The notes beneath the pieces were generated by a model. That model did no database searches. It had not been told where the DNA came from and worked only from the letters and a program-made list of their open reading frames with translations. Shown here piece after piece: positions 27,080-35,623 of a DNA stretch of 64,000 nt. The DNA is from Pseudomonas fluorescens (GTDB lineage Bacteria > Pseudomonadota > Gammaproteobacteria > Pseudomonadales > Pseudomonadaceae). Numbering within the stretch: position 1 is the stretch's first letter; each line of letters begins with the position of its first letter. The stretch spans positions 1,922,001 through 1,986,000 of the forward strand of contig LR782234.1 of assembly GCA_902825215.1 (NCBI GenBank). Reading direction: 5' to 3'. The translations under genes were made by a program, and so were the position numbers.

Positions 27080-28432
27080 TCAGTGAGCATGGCAATCATT
27101 GATCGCCGCACGCTCCTTGCCGCCGAGAATGTTGAACAACAGGTTCAGCGTCAGCGCGCTGAGGGTGGCCATGGCGATGCCGCTGTGGGTGATCGGGCTC
27201 ATCCACATTGGCAGGTGGGCGAAGAACTCCGGACGCACCACCGGAATCAAACCCATGCCGATGCTGACCGCGACCAGCAACTGGTTGCGCCGGTCACCGA
27301 TGTCGGCTTCCTGGAGAATCTTGATCCCGGTCGCAGCGACCATGCCGAACATCGCGATCGCCGCGCCACCGAGCACCGCGGGCGGAATCGACGCGACCAG
27401 AAATGCCGCTTTTGGCAGCAGGCTGAGGACGATCAGCAACCCACCGGCGACGATGGTCACCGAGCGGCAACGCACGCCGGTCATCTGCACCAGGCCGATG
27501 TTCTGCGCGAACGAGGAGTGGGTGAAGGTGTTGAAAAAACCGGCAAAGAACGACGCGCCGGCATCACACAGCAAGCCGCGCCGCAGCATGCGCGGGCAGA
27601 CTTCCTGACCGGTGATCTTGCCCAGCGCGAGGAACATCCCGGTCGACTCGACGAAGATGATCACCACCACCAGACACATCGACAGAATCGGCGCCAATTC
27701 GAATCTGGGCATGCCGAAATGCAGCGGTGTGACGAACTGAATCCACGGCGCGCTGGCCATGCCGCTGAGGTCGACCATGCCGATCACGCCGCACAGTACG
27801 TAGCCCAGGCACATACCTATCAGCACGGAAATGTTCACCCAGAAACCGCGCATGAAACGGTGCACCAGCAGAATGGTGGCCAGCACCAGGGCGGCGATGG
27901 CCAGATAGATCGGTGAGCCAAATTGCGCAGCGTCGACGCCACCACCGGCCCAGTTCACGGCCACGGGAAACAACGATAAACCGATCGAGGTGATGACCGT
28001 GCCGGTCACCAGCGGCGGGAAGAAACGTACGACCTTGGACATGAACGGCGCGATCAGCATGCCGAAGAAACCGGCGGCGATGGTGGCGCCGAAGATCCCT
28101 TGCAGACCAATGCCGGGCATGCCCGCCATGGCGACCATGCTGCCGACCGCCGCAAAACTGGCGCCCATCATCACCGGCATGCGAATGCCCATCGGGCCGA
28201 TGCCCAGCGATTGCACGATGGTGGCGATGCCGGCGACCAGCAGGTCGGCGTTGATCAGGAAGGCGATTTCTTCACGACTCAGGCCAGCGGCCTGTCCGAT
28301 GATCAGCGGCACCGCGATGGCGCCACCGTACATCAGCAGAACATGTTGCAGACCGACCAGGATCAGTTGCAAAAGGGGCAAACGCTGAATGGCGGGTGCG
28401 TCGGGGATGCGCGCTTTGGACAGCTCGGACAT
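27080..28432 (-). CDS. NCS2 urate/xanthine permease
   Basis: A 450-residue inner membrane carrier with about 12-14 helices. It begins with QLILVGLQHVLLMYGGAIAVP (the family first helix with the conserved histidine), and has the substrate-site region FVESTGMFLALG and the amphipathic NCS2 motif QNIGLVQMTGV. It is of the uracil/xanthine/urate type (UacT, PbuX), not the AzgA type. It is the last gene of the purine catabolic block, and probably imports urate or xanthine for PuuD. Confidence 0.9.
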   Translation of the reverse strand: MSELSKARIPDAPAIQRLPLLQLILVGLQHVLLMYGGAIAVPLIIGQAAGLSREEIAFLINADLLVAGIATIVQSLGIGPMGIRMPVMMGASFAAVGSMVAMAGMPGIGLQGIFGATIAAGFFGMLIAPFMSKVVRFFPPLVTGTVITSIGLSLFPVAVNWAGGGVDAAQFGSPIYLAIAALVLATILLVHRFMRGFWVNISVLIGMCLGYVLCGVIGMVDLSGMASAPWIQFVTPLHFGMPRFELAPILSMCLVVVIIFVESTGMFLALGKITGQEVCPRMLRRGLLCDAGASFFAGFFNTFTHSSFAQNIGLVQMTGVRCRSVTIVAGGLLIVLSLLPKAAFLVASIPPAVLGGAAIAMFGMVAATGIKILQEADIGDRRNQLLVAVSIGMGLIPVVRPEFFAHLPMWMSPITHSGIAMATLSALTLNLLFNILGGKERAAINDCHAH

Positions 28433-28524
28433 GCAACACCTCGGATCTTTTTATTCTTGTGATTGAACAGCTGCCGGGTTGCTTGCAGCTGTTTCTTTGC
28501 ATCAGGTTGACCGCATTGCGGCCA

Positions 28525-28589
28525 ATCGCTGGCAAGCCAGCTCCCACACAGGCAGTGCAAAACCTTGTGGGAGCTGGCTTGCCAGCGAT
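28525..28589. repeat. REPIN (GAGCTGGCTTGCCAGC type)
   Basis: Inverted pair between puuD and the permease gene, inside the presumed operon. Confidence 0.9.
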
Positions 28590-28600
28590 GCTTTTACGGC

Positions 28601-29914
28601 TTAGTTGGTCTGCGCTCCCTGGGCAATCCAGGCACCGATCAGGTCACGTTCCTGCTGGGTCATCTGAGTGATGTTGCCCAGTGGCATGATCTGCGTGGTG
28701 ATGGCTTGCGCCTGGATGCGCGCGGCGTTCTGGCGGATCTGCTCGGGGGTGTCGAGGATCACACCGGCAGGCGCTGCGCTGAACAACGGGCTGGTCGGCT
28801 TCGACGAGTGACAAACCGTGCAACGTTCCTGAATCACGTGGTGCACTTTGTCAAAACCGGGACCGGCATTGGCGGCTTGCGCCGGTGCTGCAGCAGGCTC
28901 GGCAGGTGCCGCAGGTTGCGCCGCTTCAGCCGGTTTTGCGCCACCCCCCAGCGCCGTTTCCGGCAATGGCTGGTACTCGATTTGCGCCGGTGCCTTGGCC
29001 ACTTCCGGTGCGTTCGACATTGGCATCGGACCGGTGACGTAAGCCAGGCAGATCATGCCCACCGCGCCGACCGGCAGCGTCCAGGCGAACTTGTGGCTGT
29101 CGTGACGGGTATTGAAGTAGTGACGCACCAACACCGCCAACACCGCGATCCCGGCCAGGATCAACCAGTTGTACTGGCTGCCGTAGGTGCTCGGGAAGTG
29201 GTTGCTGATCATGATGAACAGCACCGGCAGGGTGAAGTAGTTGTTGTGTCGCGAACGCAGCAGGCCTTTGGCCGGCAGCGCCGGGTCCGGCGTGCGGTTC
29301 TCAGCGATGGCTGCAACCAGTGCGCGTTGTGCCGGCATGATGATGCGGAACACGTTACCGACCATGATGGTGCCGATGATCGCGCCGACGTGCAGGTACG
29401 CACCGCGACCGCTGAACACTTTGCTGAAGCCATACGCCGCGCCGATGATCAGCACGAACAGAATGAAACCGAGCAGGGCAGGGCGTTTGCCCAGGGCCGA
29501 GTCGCAGAGGAAGGAGTAGATGAACCAGCCGACGAACAGCGAGCCGAGACCGATGGCCACGCCTTCCGGACCGCTCAGCGTGCTGCCCGGTGCGAGCAGG
29601 TAGAGCGTCGGATTGGAGTAGAACACCACGCACAGCAGCGCGATCCCCGACATCCAGGTGAAATAGGCTTCCCACTTGAACCAGTGCAGGTTGTCCGGCA
29701 TGGACGGTGGGGCCAGTTTGTATTTTTCCAGGTGGTAGATGCCGCCGCCGTGGATCGCCCACAGATCACCGGCCAGACCGGTTCTCGGGTTGACGCGGTT
29801 GAGGTTGTTCTCCAGCCAGACGAAGTAGAACGACGCGCCGATCCAGGCCACGCCAGTGATCATGTGAACCCAGCGCACGCTCAGGTTCAGCCATTCCAAC
29901 AGATGTGCTTCCAC
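28601..29914 (-). CDS. puuD: Membrane urate hydroxylase PuuD with cytochrome c domain
   Basis: A 437-residue protein that oxidises urate to 5-hydroxyisourate using a cytochrome electron route in place of oxygen-dependent uricase. About eight membrane helices fill residues 1-300. An Ala/Pro-rich linker (about 315-350) leads to a C-terminal cytochrome c domain with the haem site CTVCH and an axial methionine probably in TQIMPLGN. The N terminus MEAHLLEWLNLSVRWVHMITGVAWIG is typical. It lies 51 bases after allA. Confidence 0.93.
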   Translation of the reverse strand: MEAHLLEWLNLSVRWVHMITGVAWIGASFYFVWLENNLNRVNPRTGLAGDLWAIHGGGIYHLEKYKLAPPSMPDNLHWFKWEAYFTWMSGIALLCVVFYSNPTLYLLAPGSTLSGPEGVAIGLGSLFVGWFIYSFLCDSALGKRPALLGFILFVLIIGAAYGFSKVFSGRGAYLHVGAIIGTIMVGNVFRIIMPAQRALVAAIAENRTPDPALPAKGLLRSRHNNYFTLPVLFIMISNHFPSTYGSQYNWLILAGIAVLAVLVRHYFNTRHDSHKFAWTLPVGAVGMICLAYVTGPMPMSNAPEVAKAPAQIEYQPLPETALGGGAKPAEAAQPAAPAEPAAAPAQAANAGPGFDKVHHVIQERCTVCHSSKPTSPLFSAAPAGVILDTPEQIRQNAARIQAQAITTQIMPLGNITQMTQQERDLIGAWIAQGAQTN

Positions 29915-29965
29915 AGTCTTTACCTCTCGCCTGTCACTCTTGTTGTCGAGTGATCAGACCTTCTC

Positions 29966-30469
29966 TTATTGGTGGGGGGCGAGGATCAAACGCTCATCCT
30001 CTTTGAAAAAATGCTCATCGCAGTTATTGCCTGTGCCACTGCGATCAACCACCAGGAAGTCATCCCGCTTTTCGATCGTCAGCACCGGGTGGTGCCAGAC
30101 GCCGCGATGGTAATTGATGCCCTGCCTGCCGTTGGTGACGAAGGCGCGGACCAAGCCTGATACAGGTACATCGCCAAGTGGCGCGACCACGATCAGAAAG
30201 GGGTTGCCGAGCAGCGGAATGAAAGCCTGGCTGCCCAGCGGATGGCGTTCCAGCATGCAAACGGTCAGCGGCATGTCCTGCGCATCGGCGCGGAAAATGC
30301 TGATGATCGCGTTGTCCTCAGGCTGTGCGGTTTCGACCGTCGCCAGTTTGTGGAAGCGCATGGTCGAACCGTTGTTGATCATGAAGTGATCGCTGCCGTC
30401 GGTTTCGATCACGTCACCGAAAGGGGCGAAGGCTTCTTTGGTCAGCGGTTCAATCGTCAGTGTGCGCAT
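29966..30469 (-). CDS. allA: Ureidoglycolate lyase
   Basis: A 167-residue cupin-type enzyme that splits ureidoglycolate into glyoxylate and urea, the last step of this pathway. It begins MRTLTIEPLTKEAFAPFGDVIE, a conserved family start; RGVWHHPVL carries the probable active-site histidines. The upstream frame start at 30535 lies in REP sequence and is rejected. Confidence 0.93.
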   Translation of the reverse strand: MRTLTIEPLTKEAFAPFGDVIETDGSDHFMINNGSTMRFHKLATVETAQPEDNAIISIFRADAQDMPLTVCMLERHPLGSQAFIPLLGNPFLIVVAPLGDVPVSGLVRAFVTNGRQGINYHRGVWHHPVLTIEKRDDFLVVDRSGTGNNCDEHFFKEDERLILAPHQ

Positions 30470-30512
30470 GCTGTTCTTCTTATCCGAATTCTGTGTTGAC
30501 TGTTCTGACGCC

Positions 30513-30577
30513 TTCGCGAGCAGGCTCGCTCCCACCTTTGGAATGCAATCCCCTGTGGGAGCGAGCCTGCTCGCGAA
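30513..30577. repeat. REPIN (GAGCGAGCCTGCTCGC type), outward pair
   Basis: Two REPs between alc and allA within the presumed operon; the repeat is close to the alc stop (30590). Confidence 0.88.
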
Positions 30578-30589
30578 TGGGTTCAGCGC

Positions 30590-31585
30590 TTATTTAGCGA
30601 CCTTGCCCAGTACACGCAGGCGACTCACGCCCCCATCCGGGAACACGTTCAGGCGGATGTGGGTGATCGGGCCCAGCGCTTTGATCTGCTCGACGAAGGT
30701 GTGTTCGGCGTGCATTTCCAGCTTCTGGCTTGGCAGCAGTTCGCGCCAGAACAGCGACTGGGTTTCGATCTGGCTGTCGGTGCCGCCCTTGACGAACGCG
30801 CCCTGGATCGAGCAGGTGTCCGGGTAGTTGCCCTTGAAGTGCAGGGTGTCGACAACGATTTTTTCGATTTCGCCCGGATGACCCAGGGCGACGATCACCC
30901 AGTCATTGCCCGGCGTGCGGCGACGTGCGGTTTCCCAGCCGTCGCCCATGTTGATGCCACGGCCCGGGTTGAGGATGTTGCTCATGCGGCCGAAGTGTTC
31001 GTCGGAGCAGGCGAGGGCGCGGCCACCGTTGAGGGCTGCTGCCAGGTCGACTTGCTCGTTGTCGCCAACCGCCGACCAGTCGCGGAACGGAACGCCGTAC
31101 ACACGCAGGCGCGCAACACCGCCGTCCGGGTAGATGTTGAAGCGCAGGTGGCTGAACGCCTGGTCGTTGCTGATTTCATGATAGTGGTGGCTGTTGCCCT
31201 GCAGCTCGACGGCCGACAGCACTTCAGTCCATTGAGTGTTTTCATCCGGCTCGCCCGAGGCCAGGAAGCAGGCTTCCAGCGAGGCCGACGGCGGGTAGTT
31301 GCCGGTGAAGAATGAGGTGTCGATGTCGATGCCTTTGATCGAGCCCGGTACGCCGAGGCGGATCACTGCGCTGTCGAAACCTTCGAAGCGCTTGCGGCGC
31401 GACTCCCAGCCGTCCATCCACTTGCCGTTGTCATCGAACACGCCCTCCTTCCATACGGCCGGGGTCGGCTGAAACAGACGATTGGCGTCTGCGAACCAGT
31501 CATCGGTGACCGAAATGATCTTGGTGCCCAGACGGGCGTCGGCCAGGTTGACGTATTTTTCGAAAGGTACGGCGTAAGCTTTCAT
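30590..31585 (-). CDS. alc: Allantoicase
   Basis: A 331-residue hydrolase converting allantoate to ureidoglycolate and urea. It is made of two homologous jelly-roll halves: [18 protein letters not shown] with [10 protein letters not shown] in the first, and [17 protein letters not shown] with [10 protein letters not shown] in the second. Both halves end with [15 protein letters not shown] or [15 protein letters not shown]. The length is normal. Confidence 0.95.
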   Translation of the reverse strand: MKAYAVPFEKYVNLADARLGTKIISVTDDWFADANRLFQPTPAVWKEGVFDDNGKWMDGWESRRKRFEGFDSAVIRLGVPGSIKGIDIDTSFFTGNYPPSASLEACFLASGEPDENTQWTEVLSAVELQGNSHHYHEISNDQAFSHLRFNIYPDGGVARLRVYGVPFRDWSAVGDNEQVDLAAALNGGRALACSDEHFGRMSNILNPGRGINMGDGWETARRRTPGNDWVIVALGHPGEIEKIVVDTLHFKGNYPDTCSIQGAFVKGGTDSQIETQSLFWRELLPSQKLEMHAEHTFVEQIKALGPITHIRLNVFPDGGVSRLRVLGKVAK

Positions 31586-31672
31586 TCTTCTTGTCTGCCT
31601 TTGAATAAGTGGCTGGGGATGCTTGCAGGGCCCTGGGCGTTTACGCGTTCATTCACGCTCGGGCCAGGCTTG

Positions 31673-32188
31673 CTAAAGAGTCAGTAAACGGAACAGGGCA
31701 ATCTTGTTGATCTCCGCCAGCGCGCATTTGAACTCGGCTTCCACCGAATGGTTGATGCGCGTTTCGAACGCCGCGAGGATCTGATGCCGGTTGCTGCCTT
31801 TTACCGCCATGATGAAGGGAAACTTGAACTTGGCCTTGTAGGCGTCGTTCAGCTCGGTGAAGCGCTGGAACTCTTCGGCCGTGCATTGGTGAATACCGGC
31901 GCCAGCCTGTTCATTGGTGCTGGCTTCGGTCAGTTGGCCCTGGACGGCGGCTTTGCCGGCCAGGTCCGGGTGAGCGTTGATCAGTGCCAGCTGACTGGCG
32001 TGATCGGCGCTCAACAGGATGTCGCTCATGCGCTGGTGCAGGGTCTCGATCTCGTCGATCGAGGTGTCCGCACCCAGGTCGTAGGCCTTCTCGGCCACCC
32101 ATGGCGAATGTTCGTAGATGTCGGCGAAGGCTTTGACGAAAGCGTCGCGGCTCAGGGTCGACGGTTGCAGGGTTTGAAAGCGGCTCAT
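31673..32188 (-). CDS. uraD: OHCU decarboxylase UraD
   Basis: A 171-residue cofactor-free enzyme that decarboxylates 2-oxo-4-hydroxy-4-carboxy-5-ureidoimidazoline to S-allantoin. NAHPDLAGKA carries the catalytic histidine, and the family phrase FKFPFIMAVKG is present. Its start overlaps the puuE stop by four bases, so the two are translationally coupled. Confidence 0.93.
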   Translation of the reverse strand: MSRFQTLQPSTLSRDAFVKAFADIYEHSPWVAEKAYDLGADTSIDEIETLHQRMSDILLSADHASQLALINAHPDLAGKAAVQGQLTEASTNEQAGAGIHQCTAEEFQRFTELNDAYKAKFKFPFIMAVKGSNRHQILAAFETRINHSVEAEFKCALAEINKIALFRLLTL

Positions 32189-33111
32189 TGGGCGGCCTCT
32201 TGGTACGGGTGGGTTTCATGCCAGTGGCGCGCGATGTCGACGCGACGGCTGAACCACACCTGTTCATGACTTTTGGCGTATTCGATAAAGCGCTTGAGCG
32301 AAGCGAGGCGACCGGGACGGCCGATCAGCCGGCAGTGCAGACCGATCGAAAGCATTTTCGGTGCTTCGGCACCTTCGGCGTAAAGCACATCGAACGCGTC
32401 TTTGAGGTATTCGAAGAAGTCGTCGCCCTTGTTGAATCCCTGCACCTGGGTGAAGCGCATGTCGTTGGTGTCGAGGGTATACGGAATCACCAGGTGCGGC
32501 TTGCCCGTCGGGTTGTTCGGTTCCCAGTAGGGCAGGTCGTCGTCGTAGGTGTCGCAGTCGTAGAGGAAACCACCTTCCTCCATCACCAGCCGACGGGTAT
32601 TAGGCCCGGTGCGACCGGTGTACCAGCCGAGCGGGCGCTCGCCGGTCAGTTCGGTGAGGATGCGGATCGCTTCGAGCATGTGCTCGCGTTCCTGCGCTTC
32701 GTCCATGTACTGGTAGTCGATCCAGCGGTAGCCGTGGCTGCAGATTTCGTGGCCGGCCTCGACCATCGCGCGGATCACATCCGGGTGACGCTGAGCGGCC
32801 ATGGCCACGGCGAAAATGGTCAGCGGAATGTCGAATTCCTTGAACAGTTTCAGAATGCGCCAGACGCCGGCACGGCTGCCATACTCGTAAAGCGATTCCA
32901 TGCTCATGTTGCGCGCGCCTTGCAGCGGCTGCGCGGCGACCATTTCAGACAGGAACGCTTCGGATTCCTTGTCTCCGTGGAGAATATTGCGCTCGCCACC
33001 TTCTTCGTAATTGAGCACGAAGGACAAGGCGATGCGGGCATTGCCCGGCCAGTGTGGGTGAGGAGGGTTACTGCCGTAACCGATCAGGTCGCGTGGGTAG
33101 TCAGCGCTCAC
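32185..33111 (-). CDS. puuE: Allantoinase PuuE, polysaccharide-deacetylase type
   Basis: A 308-residue hydrolase of the NodB-fold group that opens allantoin to allantoate. It begins MSADYPRDLIGYGSNPPHPHWP, a characteristic family start, and has HEICSHGYRWIDYQ and GWYTGRTGPNTRRL. It is unrelated to the metal-dependent amidohydrolase allantoinase AllB. It is the first gene of the minus-strand purine block and probably sets its promoter. Confidence 0.95.
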   Translation of the reverse strand: MSADYPRDLIGYGSNPPHPHWPGNARIALSFVLNYEEGGERNILHGDKESEAFLSEMVAAQPLQGARNMSMESLYEYGSRAGVWRILKLFKEFDIPLTIFAVAMAAQRHPDVIRAMVEAGHEICSHGYRWIDYQYMDEAQEREHMLEAIRILTELTGERPLGWYTGRTGPNTRRLVMEEGGFLYDCDTYDDDLPYWEPNNPTGKPHLVIPYTLDTNDMRFTQVQGFNKGDDFFEYLKDAFDVLYAEGAEAPKMLSIGLHCRLIGRPGRLASLKRFIEYAKSHEQVWFSRRVDIARHWHETHPYQEAAQ

Positions 33112-33194
33112 TGCAGTCTTCCTTCTTATACGTTGACAGAGGGTGTGGCGGCCTGGCGGTGAGGGAACAGGCTGGCGTCACAGCGATGGGCTGA

Positions 33195-33204
33195 TTGTAT
33201 ACAA
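33195..33204. promoter_or_regulatory. Putative GntR/FCD operator TTGTATACAA (puuE side)
   Basis: Perfect 10-base palindrome 84 bases before the puuE start, extended by A and C on either side. This is the classical operator pattern for FadR/VanR-type GntR regulators. Confidence 0.6.
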
Positions 33205-33400
33205 CTTTATTTACATTTTGTAAGCCTGAATTTTCGCATTTTTCGCCGACTGTCATCTTTTCCTGATAATGGCGTGAGCCTGCAAGAAACCTGCCTGCCC
33301 CGTCAGCTATTGCACGGAAGGCGCAATGAATAGGCGTATCGCCGGTTAATCCGGAGGAAACCCCCGGATGGCGGGGGTGGCAAGAAAAATGTCGTTTTTA

Positions 33401-33410
33401 TTGTGTACAA
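33401..33410. promoter_or_regulatory. Putative GntR/FCD operator TTGTGTACAA (uraH side)
   Basis: Palindrome with one mismatch, 131 bases before the uraH start, flanked by A and T (ATTGTGTACAAT). The same ten bases occur before the AzgA-type permease at 45471. Confidence 0.6.
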
Positions 33411-33541
33411 TTTTTTTGAAAAGTGTCTTAATCAGTCGCTCGCCGCAGCGTTTCGTGCTCCGAATCGGTGCGGTCTCCTTTTCAACTGACTTCGGGAGGC
33501 GCGAAGTCTGACTGCTCCACGCAGGCAGGCGCGCAGAATCA

Positions 33542-33895
33542 ATGGGACGTTTGACTACTCACGTTTTGGACGCTGCACACGGTTGCCCGGGCAGTTCGAT
33601 CAAGGTCGAGCTGTACCGCGTTGAAGGTTCGCAACTGGAATTGGTCGCCAGTGCGGTCACCAACAGCGACGGCCGGGTCGATGCACCGCTGCTGCAAGGC
33701 GATGACTATCGCACCGGGGTTTATCAGGTTCAGTTCCATGCGGGCGATTACTACCGCGCCCGTGGCGTCCAGTTGCCGGAGCCGGCGTTTCTGGATGTGG
33801 TGGTGCTGCGTTTCGGTATCTCTGCCGAGCAGGAGCACTACCACGTGCCGTTGCTGATTTCGCCTTATAGCTATTCCACCTATCGGGGCAGCTGA
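33542..33895 (+). CDS. uraH: 5-hydroxyisourate hydrolase (transthyretin-like)
   Basis: A 117-residue enzyme hydrolysing 5-hydroxyisourate to OHCU, between PuuD and UraD in the pathway. It starts MGRLTTHVLDAAHGCPG and ends YRGS, the family C-terminal signature; HVPLLISPYSYSTYRGS carries the active-site arginine and tetrapeptide. No signal peptide. It is divergent from puuE, and a terminator follows. Confidence 0.95.
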   Translation: MGRLTTHVLDAAHGCPGSSIKVELYRVEGSQLELVASAVTNSDGRVDAPLLQGDDYRTGVYQVQFHAGDYYRARGVQLPEPAFLDVVVLRFGISAEQEHYHVPLLISPYSYSTYRGS

Positions 33896-33955
33896 TCCCC
33901 CCAAGCAGCTGCCCCTGCCGGGAAGCGACTGCGCATATAGCTTCTTTGGTCTTTC

Positions 33956-33981
33956 GCCCGCTCACACTGCGGGCTTTTTTT
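33956..33981 (+). terminator. Rho-independent terminator of uraH
   Basis: Stem GCCCGC/GCGGGC (33956-33961 with 33969-33974) followed by seven T. It also separates uraH from the convergent toxin-associated gene. Confidence 0.85.
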
Positions 33982-33996
33982 CGTCTGGCGGCCCCC

Positions 33997-35538
33997 TCAA
34001 TTTTCTCTGACGATAAACAACGTCGTCTGCCCCAACGCGTCCACTTGTATGCCGCCGCGCAACCAGACCGCTTCGCGTGTGTCGCTGGCCTCGGCACGCG
34101 CCTGCTCCGTCTCGCTGACGCTCGGCACCTGTGCGGTATCCTCGAGCGCGTTGACCGGATAAACCTTCAGCGCAAATGCCTGATCGATGCCATGCCGATG
34201 AAAGCGCAGTTCATGGCGTGACCCTGGCGGTGCGGTGCGTTCGATGACGTAGCCTTCATCGGCCAGCACCTCGCTGAACAGTTTATGCAATCGGGCCGTC
34301 GAAGGCTGGCTGGCGAAGCGGTCCCAGTGATGAGCGAAGCGCCCGGGGTCGAAGTCCAGTCGCGGCAAACCATAATCTGGCGTCGAGGGCAGGGACTGCA
34401 TGCCGGATATCGCGAGCGGCCGGCGCAACATCAACAACGGCTCGGCCAGTTGCCCTTGCGGTGCTTTGTGCAGATGCCGGTGGGTCCAATAGCGCAAGAC
34501 CTGGTTGAGCGATGCCAAGCCTGTACCGGTGATGATCTCGGAATCACTGGCATGATTGAAGATCGCCCGGGCCAGTGCGCTGACGGAGCGGTCTGCCAGC
34601 GATTTGAAGGTTCGGGCGATGTATTGGGTGATCGGCATTTCAAACGGGACGACGCTGTCGAGTACCGTCCACTGGTTATTGCTCAGTACGGCATATTTGG
34701 GTTGCAGCGATGGGTGATCCCGCAGCATGTATTCGAAAGCGTCGTACAGGGCCGGGGAGAACAACGGATTTTCCAGATAGACCAGTCGCGAGTGCGCATT
34801 CAGGTCTTGCTTCACTATCTGATAGAAGTGTCCGTCTATTTCGATGTGTTGCCCGAGCGCCGGGCGAACACGGCGGCCCCAGTTTCGCCAGAGGCCGAAC
34901 GGCAAGTTCAGTGCCCCGGGATGGGCTGCGAGCAGACTGTCGCTGAGTGTCTGGCTGGTGTCTGCGGTTTCTTCGGCAGGTACGCTGCCACGCGGTTGGT
35001 ATCGCCACAGTCGGGTCCCGGGAATACGTTCGAACAACACCGTTGAAACGTTTCGCGTCGTTGCAAAAATCTGTTGATACTGACCGGCGCTGTTTTTGCG
35101 CACCAGGACGGTTCCGAGCGCGGTGTCGACATAGGTTTTGCGATGTTTGTCATAGCGCACCCCATCCTGCGTATCGAGCGCGGAGGTGAGCAGGGCGGCA
35201 TCTTGCGCAGCCAGATAAACCGGGGTTTGTGACTCAATGCGCTGAGCATCGACGTACGGCGATTCAATTGCCGTAATTGGCGAAAAGCCGTGTCTGTTGA
35301 TCTGGACCGCGCCAGGTGGAAGCGGCGTAATTTCACTGATCTGTACCGAGGCCGGATAAGCAGGCGCGCTCGGTTTTCCGGCGGGGAACAGGTGGGCGTT
35401 GTATGCGTCGGTGAGTCCGACGGGTAAATCGGCGGAACCGGAGCGGACGCTGTCGGACGCGGCGGTTTTGGGGCGTTGCGATGTTGGCAGAGTATCGGAC
35501 GGAATGATTCCCGCCCCGCGGCTTGGTGGCTTGACCAT
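33997..35538 (-). CDS. Toxin-cluster paralogue C (513 residues), unknown function
   Basis: I do not recognise a named family. It is the last of four minus-strand genes. Starting MVKPPSR, it has a disordered Pro/Ser-rich N terminus (1-90), then module A at about 128-180 (YDKHRKTYVD, GTVLVRK, IPGTRLWRY), module B at about 215-345 (LWRNWG, VYLENPLFSP, DAFEYMLRDHPSLQP, ITGTGL), module C around FDPGRFAHHWDRF, and the C-terminal signature LFIVREN. All these recur in order in the genes at 35624 and 37529. Short modules like A resemble repeats seen in large Pseudomonas toxins. No signal peptide or membrane helix; a clear AAGGGA precedes the ATG. Confidence 0.6.
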   Translation of the reverse strand: MVKPPSRGAGIIPSDTLPTSQRPKTAASDSVRSGSADLPVGLTDAYNAHLFPAGKPSAPAYPASVQISEITPLPPGAVQINRHGFSPITAIESPYVDAQRIESQTPVYLAAQDAALLTSALDTQDGVRYDKHRKTYVDTALGTVLVRKNSAGQYQQIFATTRNVSTVLFERIPGTRLWRYQPRGSVPAEETADTSQTLSDSLLAAHPGALNLPFGLWRNWGRRVRPALGQHIEIDGHFYQIVKQDLNAHSRLVYLENPLFSPALYDAFEYMLRDHPSLQPKYAVLSNNQWTVLDSVVPFEMPITQYIARTFKSLADRSVSALARAIFNHASDSEIITGTGLASLNQVLRYWTHRHLHKAPQGQLAEPLLMLRRPLAISGMQSLPSTPDYGLPRLDFDPGRFAHHWDRFASQPSTARLHKLFSEVLADEGYVIERTAPPGSRHELRFHRHGIDQAFALKVYPVNALEDTAQVPSVSETEQARAEASDTREAVWLRGGIQVDALGQTTLFIVREN

Positions 35539-35623
35539 TGAGAGTATCCCTTGTGGAGCGACGTGTGGATGGCAGTGCTTGCGCTGCAGAAATGCGCATC
35601 ACCGCCGTGGCTCTGGCTGTGTT

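Larger units (their letters stand above)
33112..33541. promoter_or_regulatory. Divergent control region puuE/uraH
   Basis: About 430 bases without a gene, A+T-rich in part. It contains two TTGTRTACAA palindromes (entered separately) and must hold both promoters. No small gene is convincing. Confidence 0.7.
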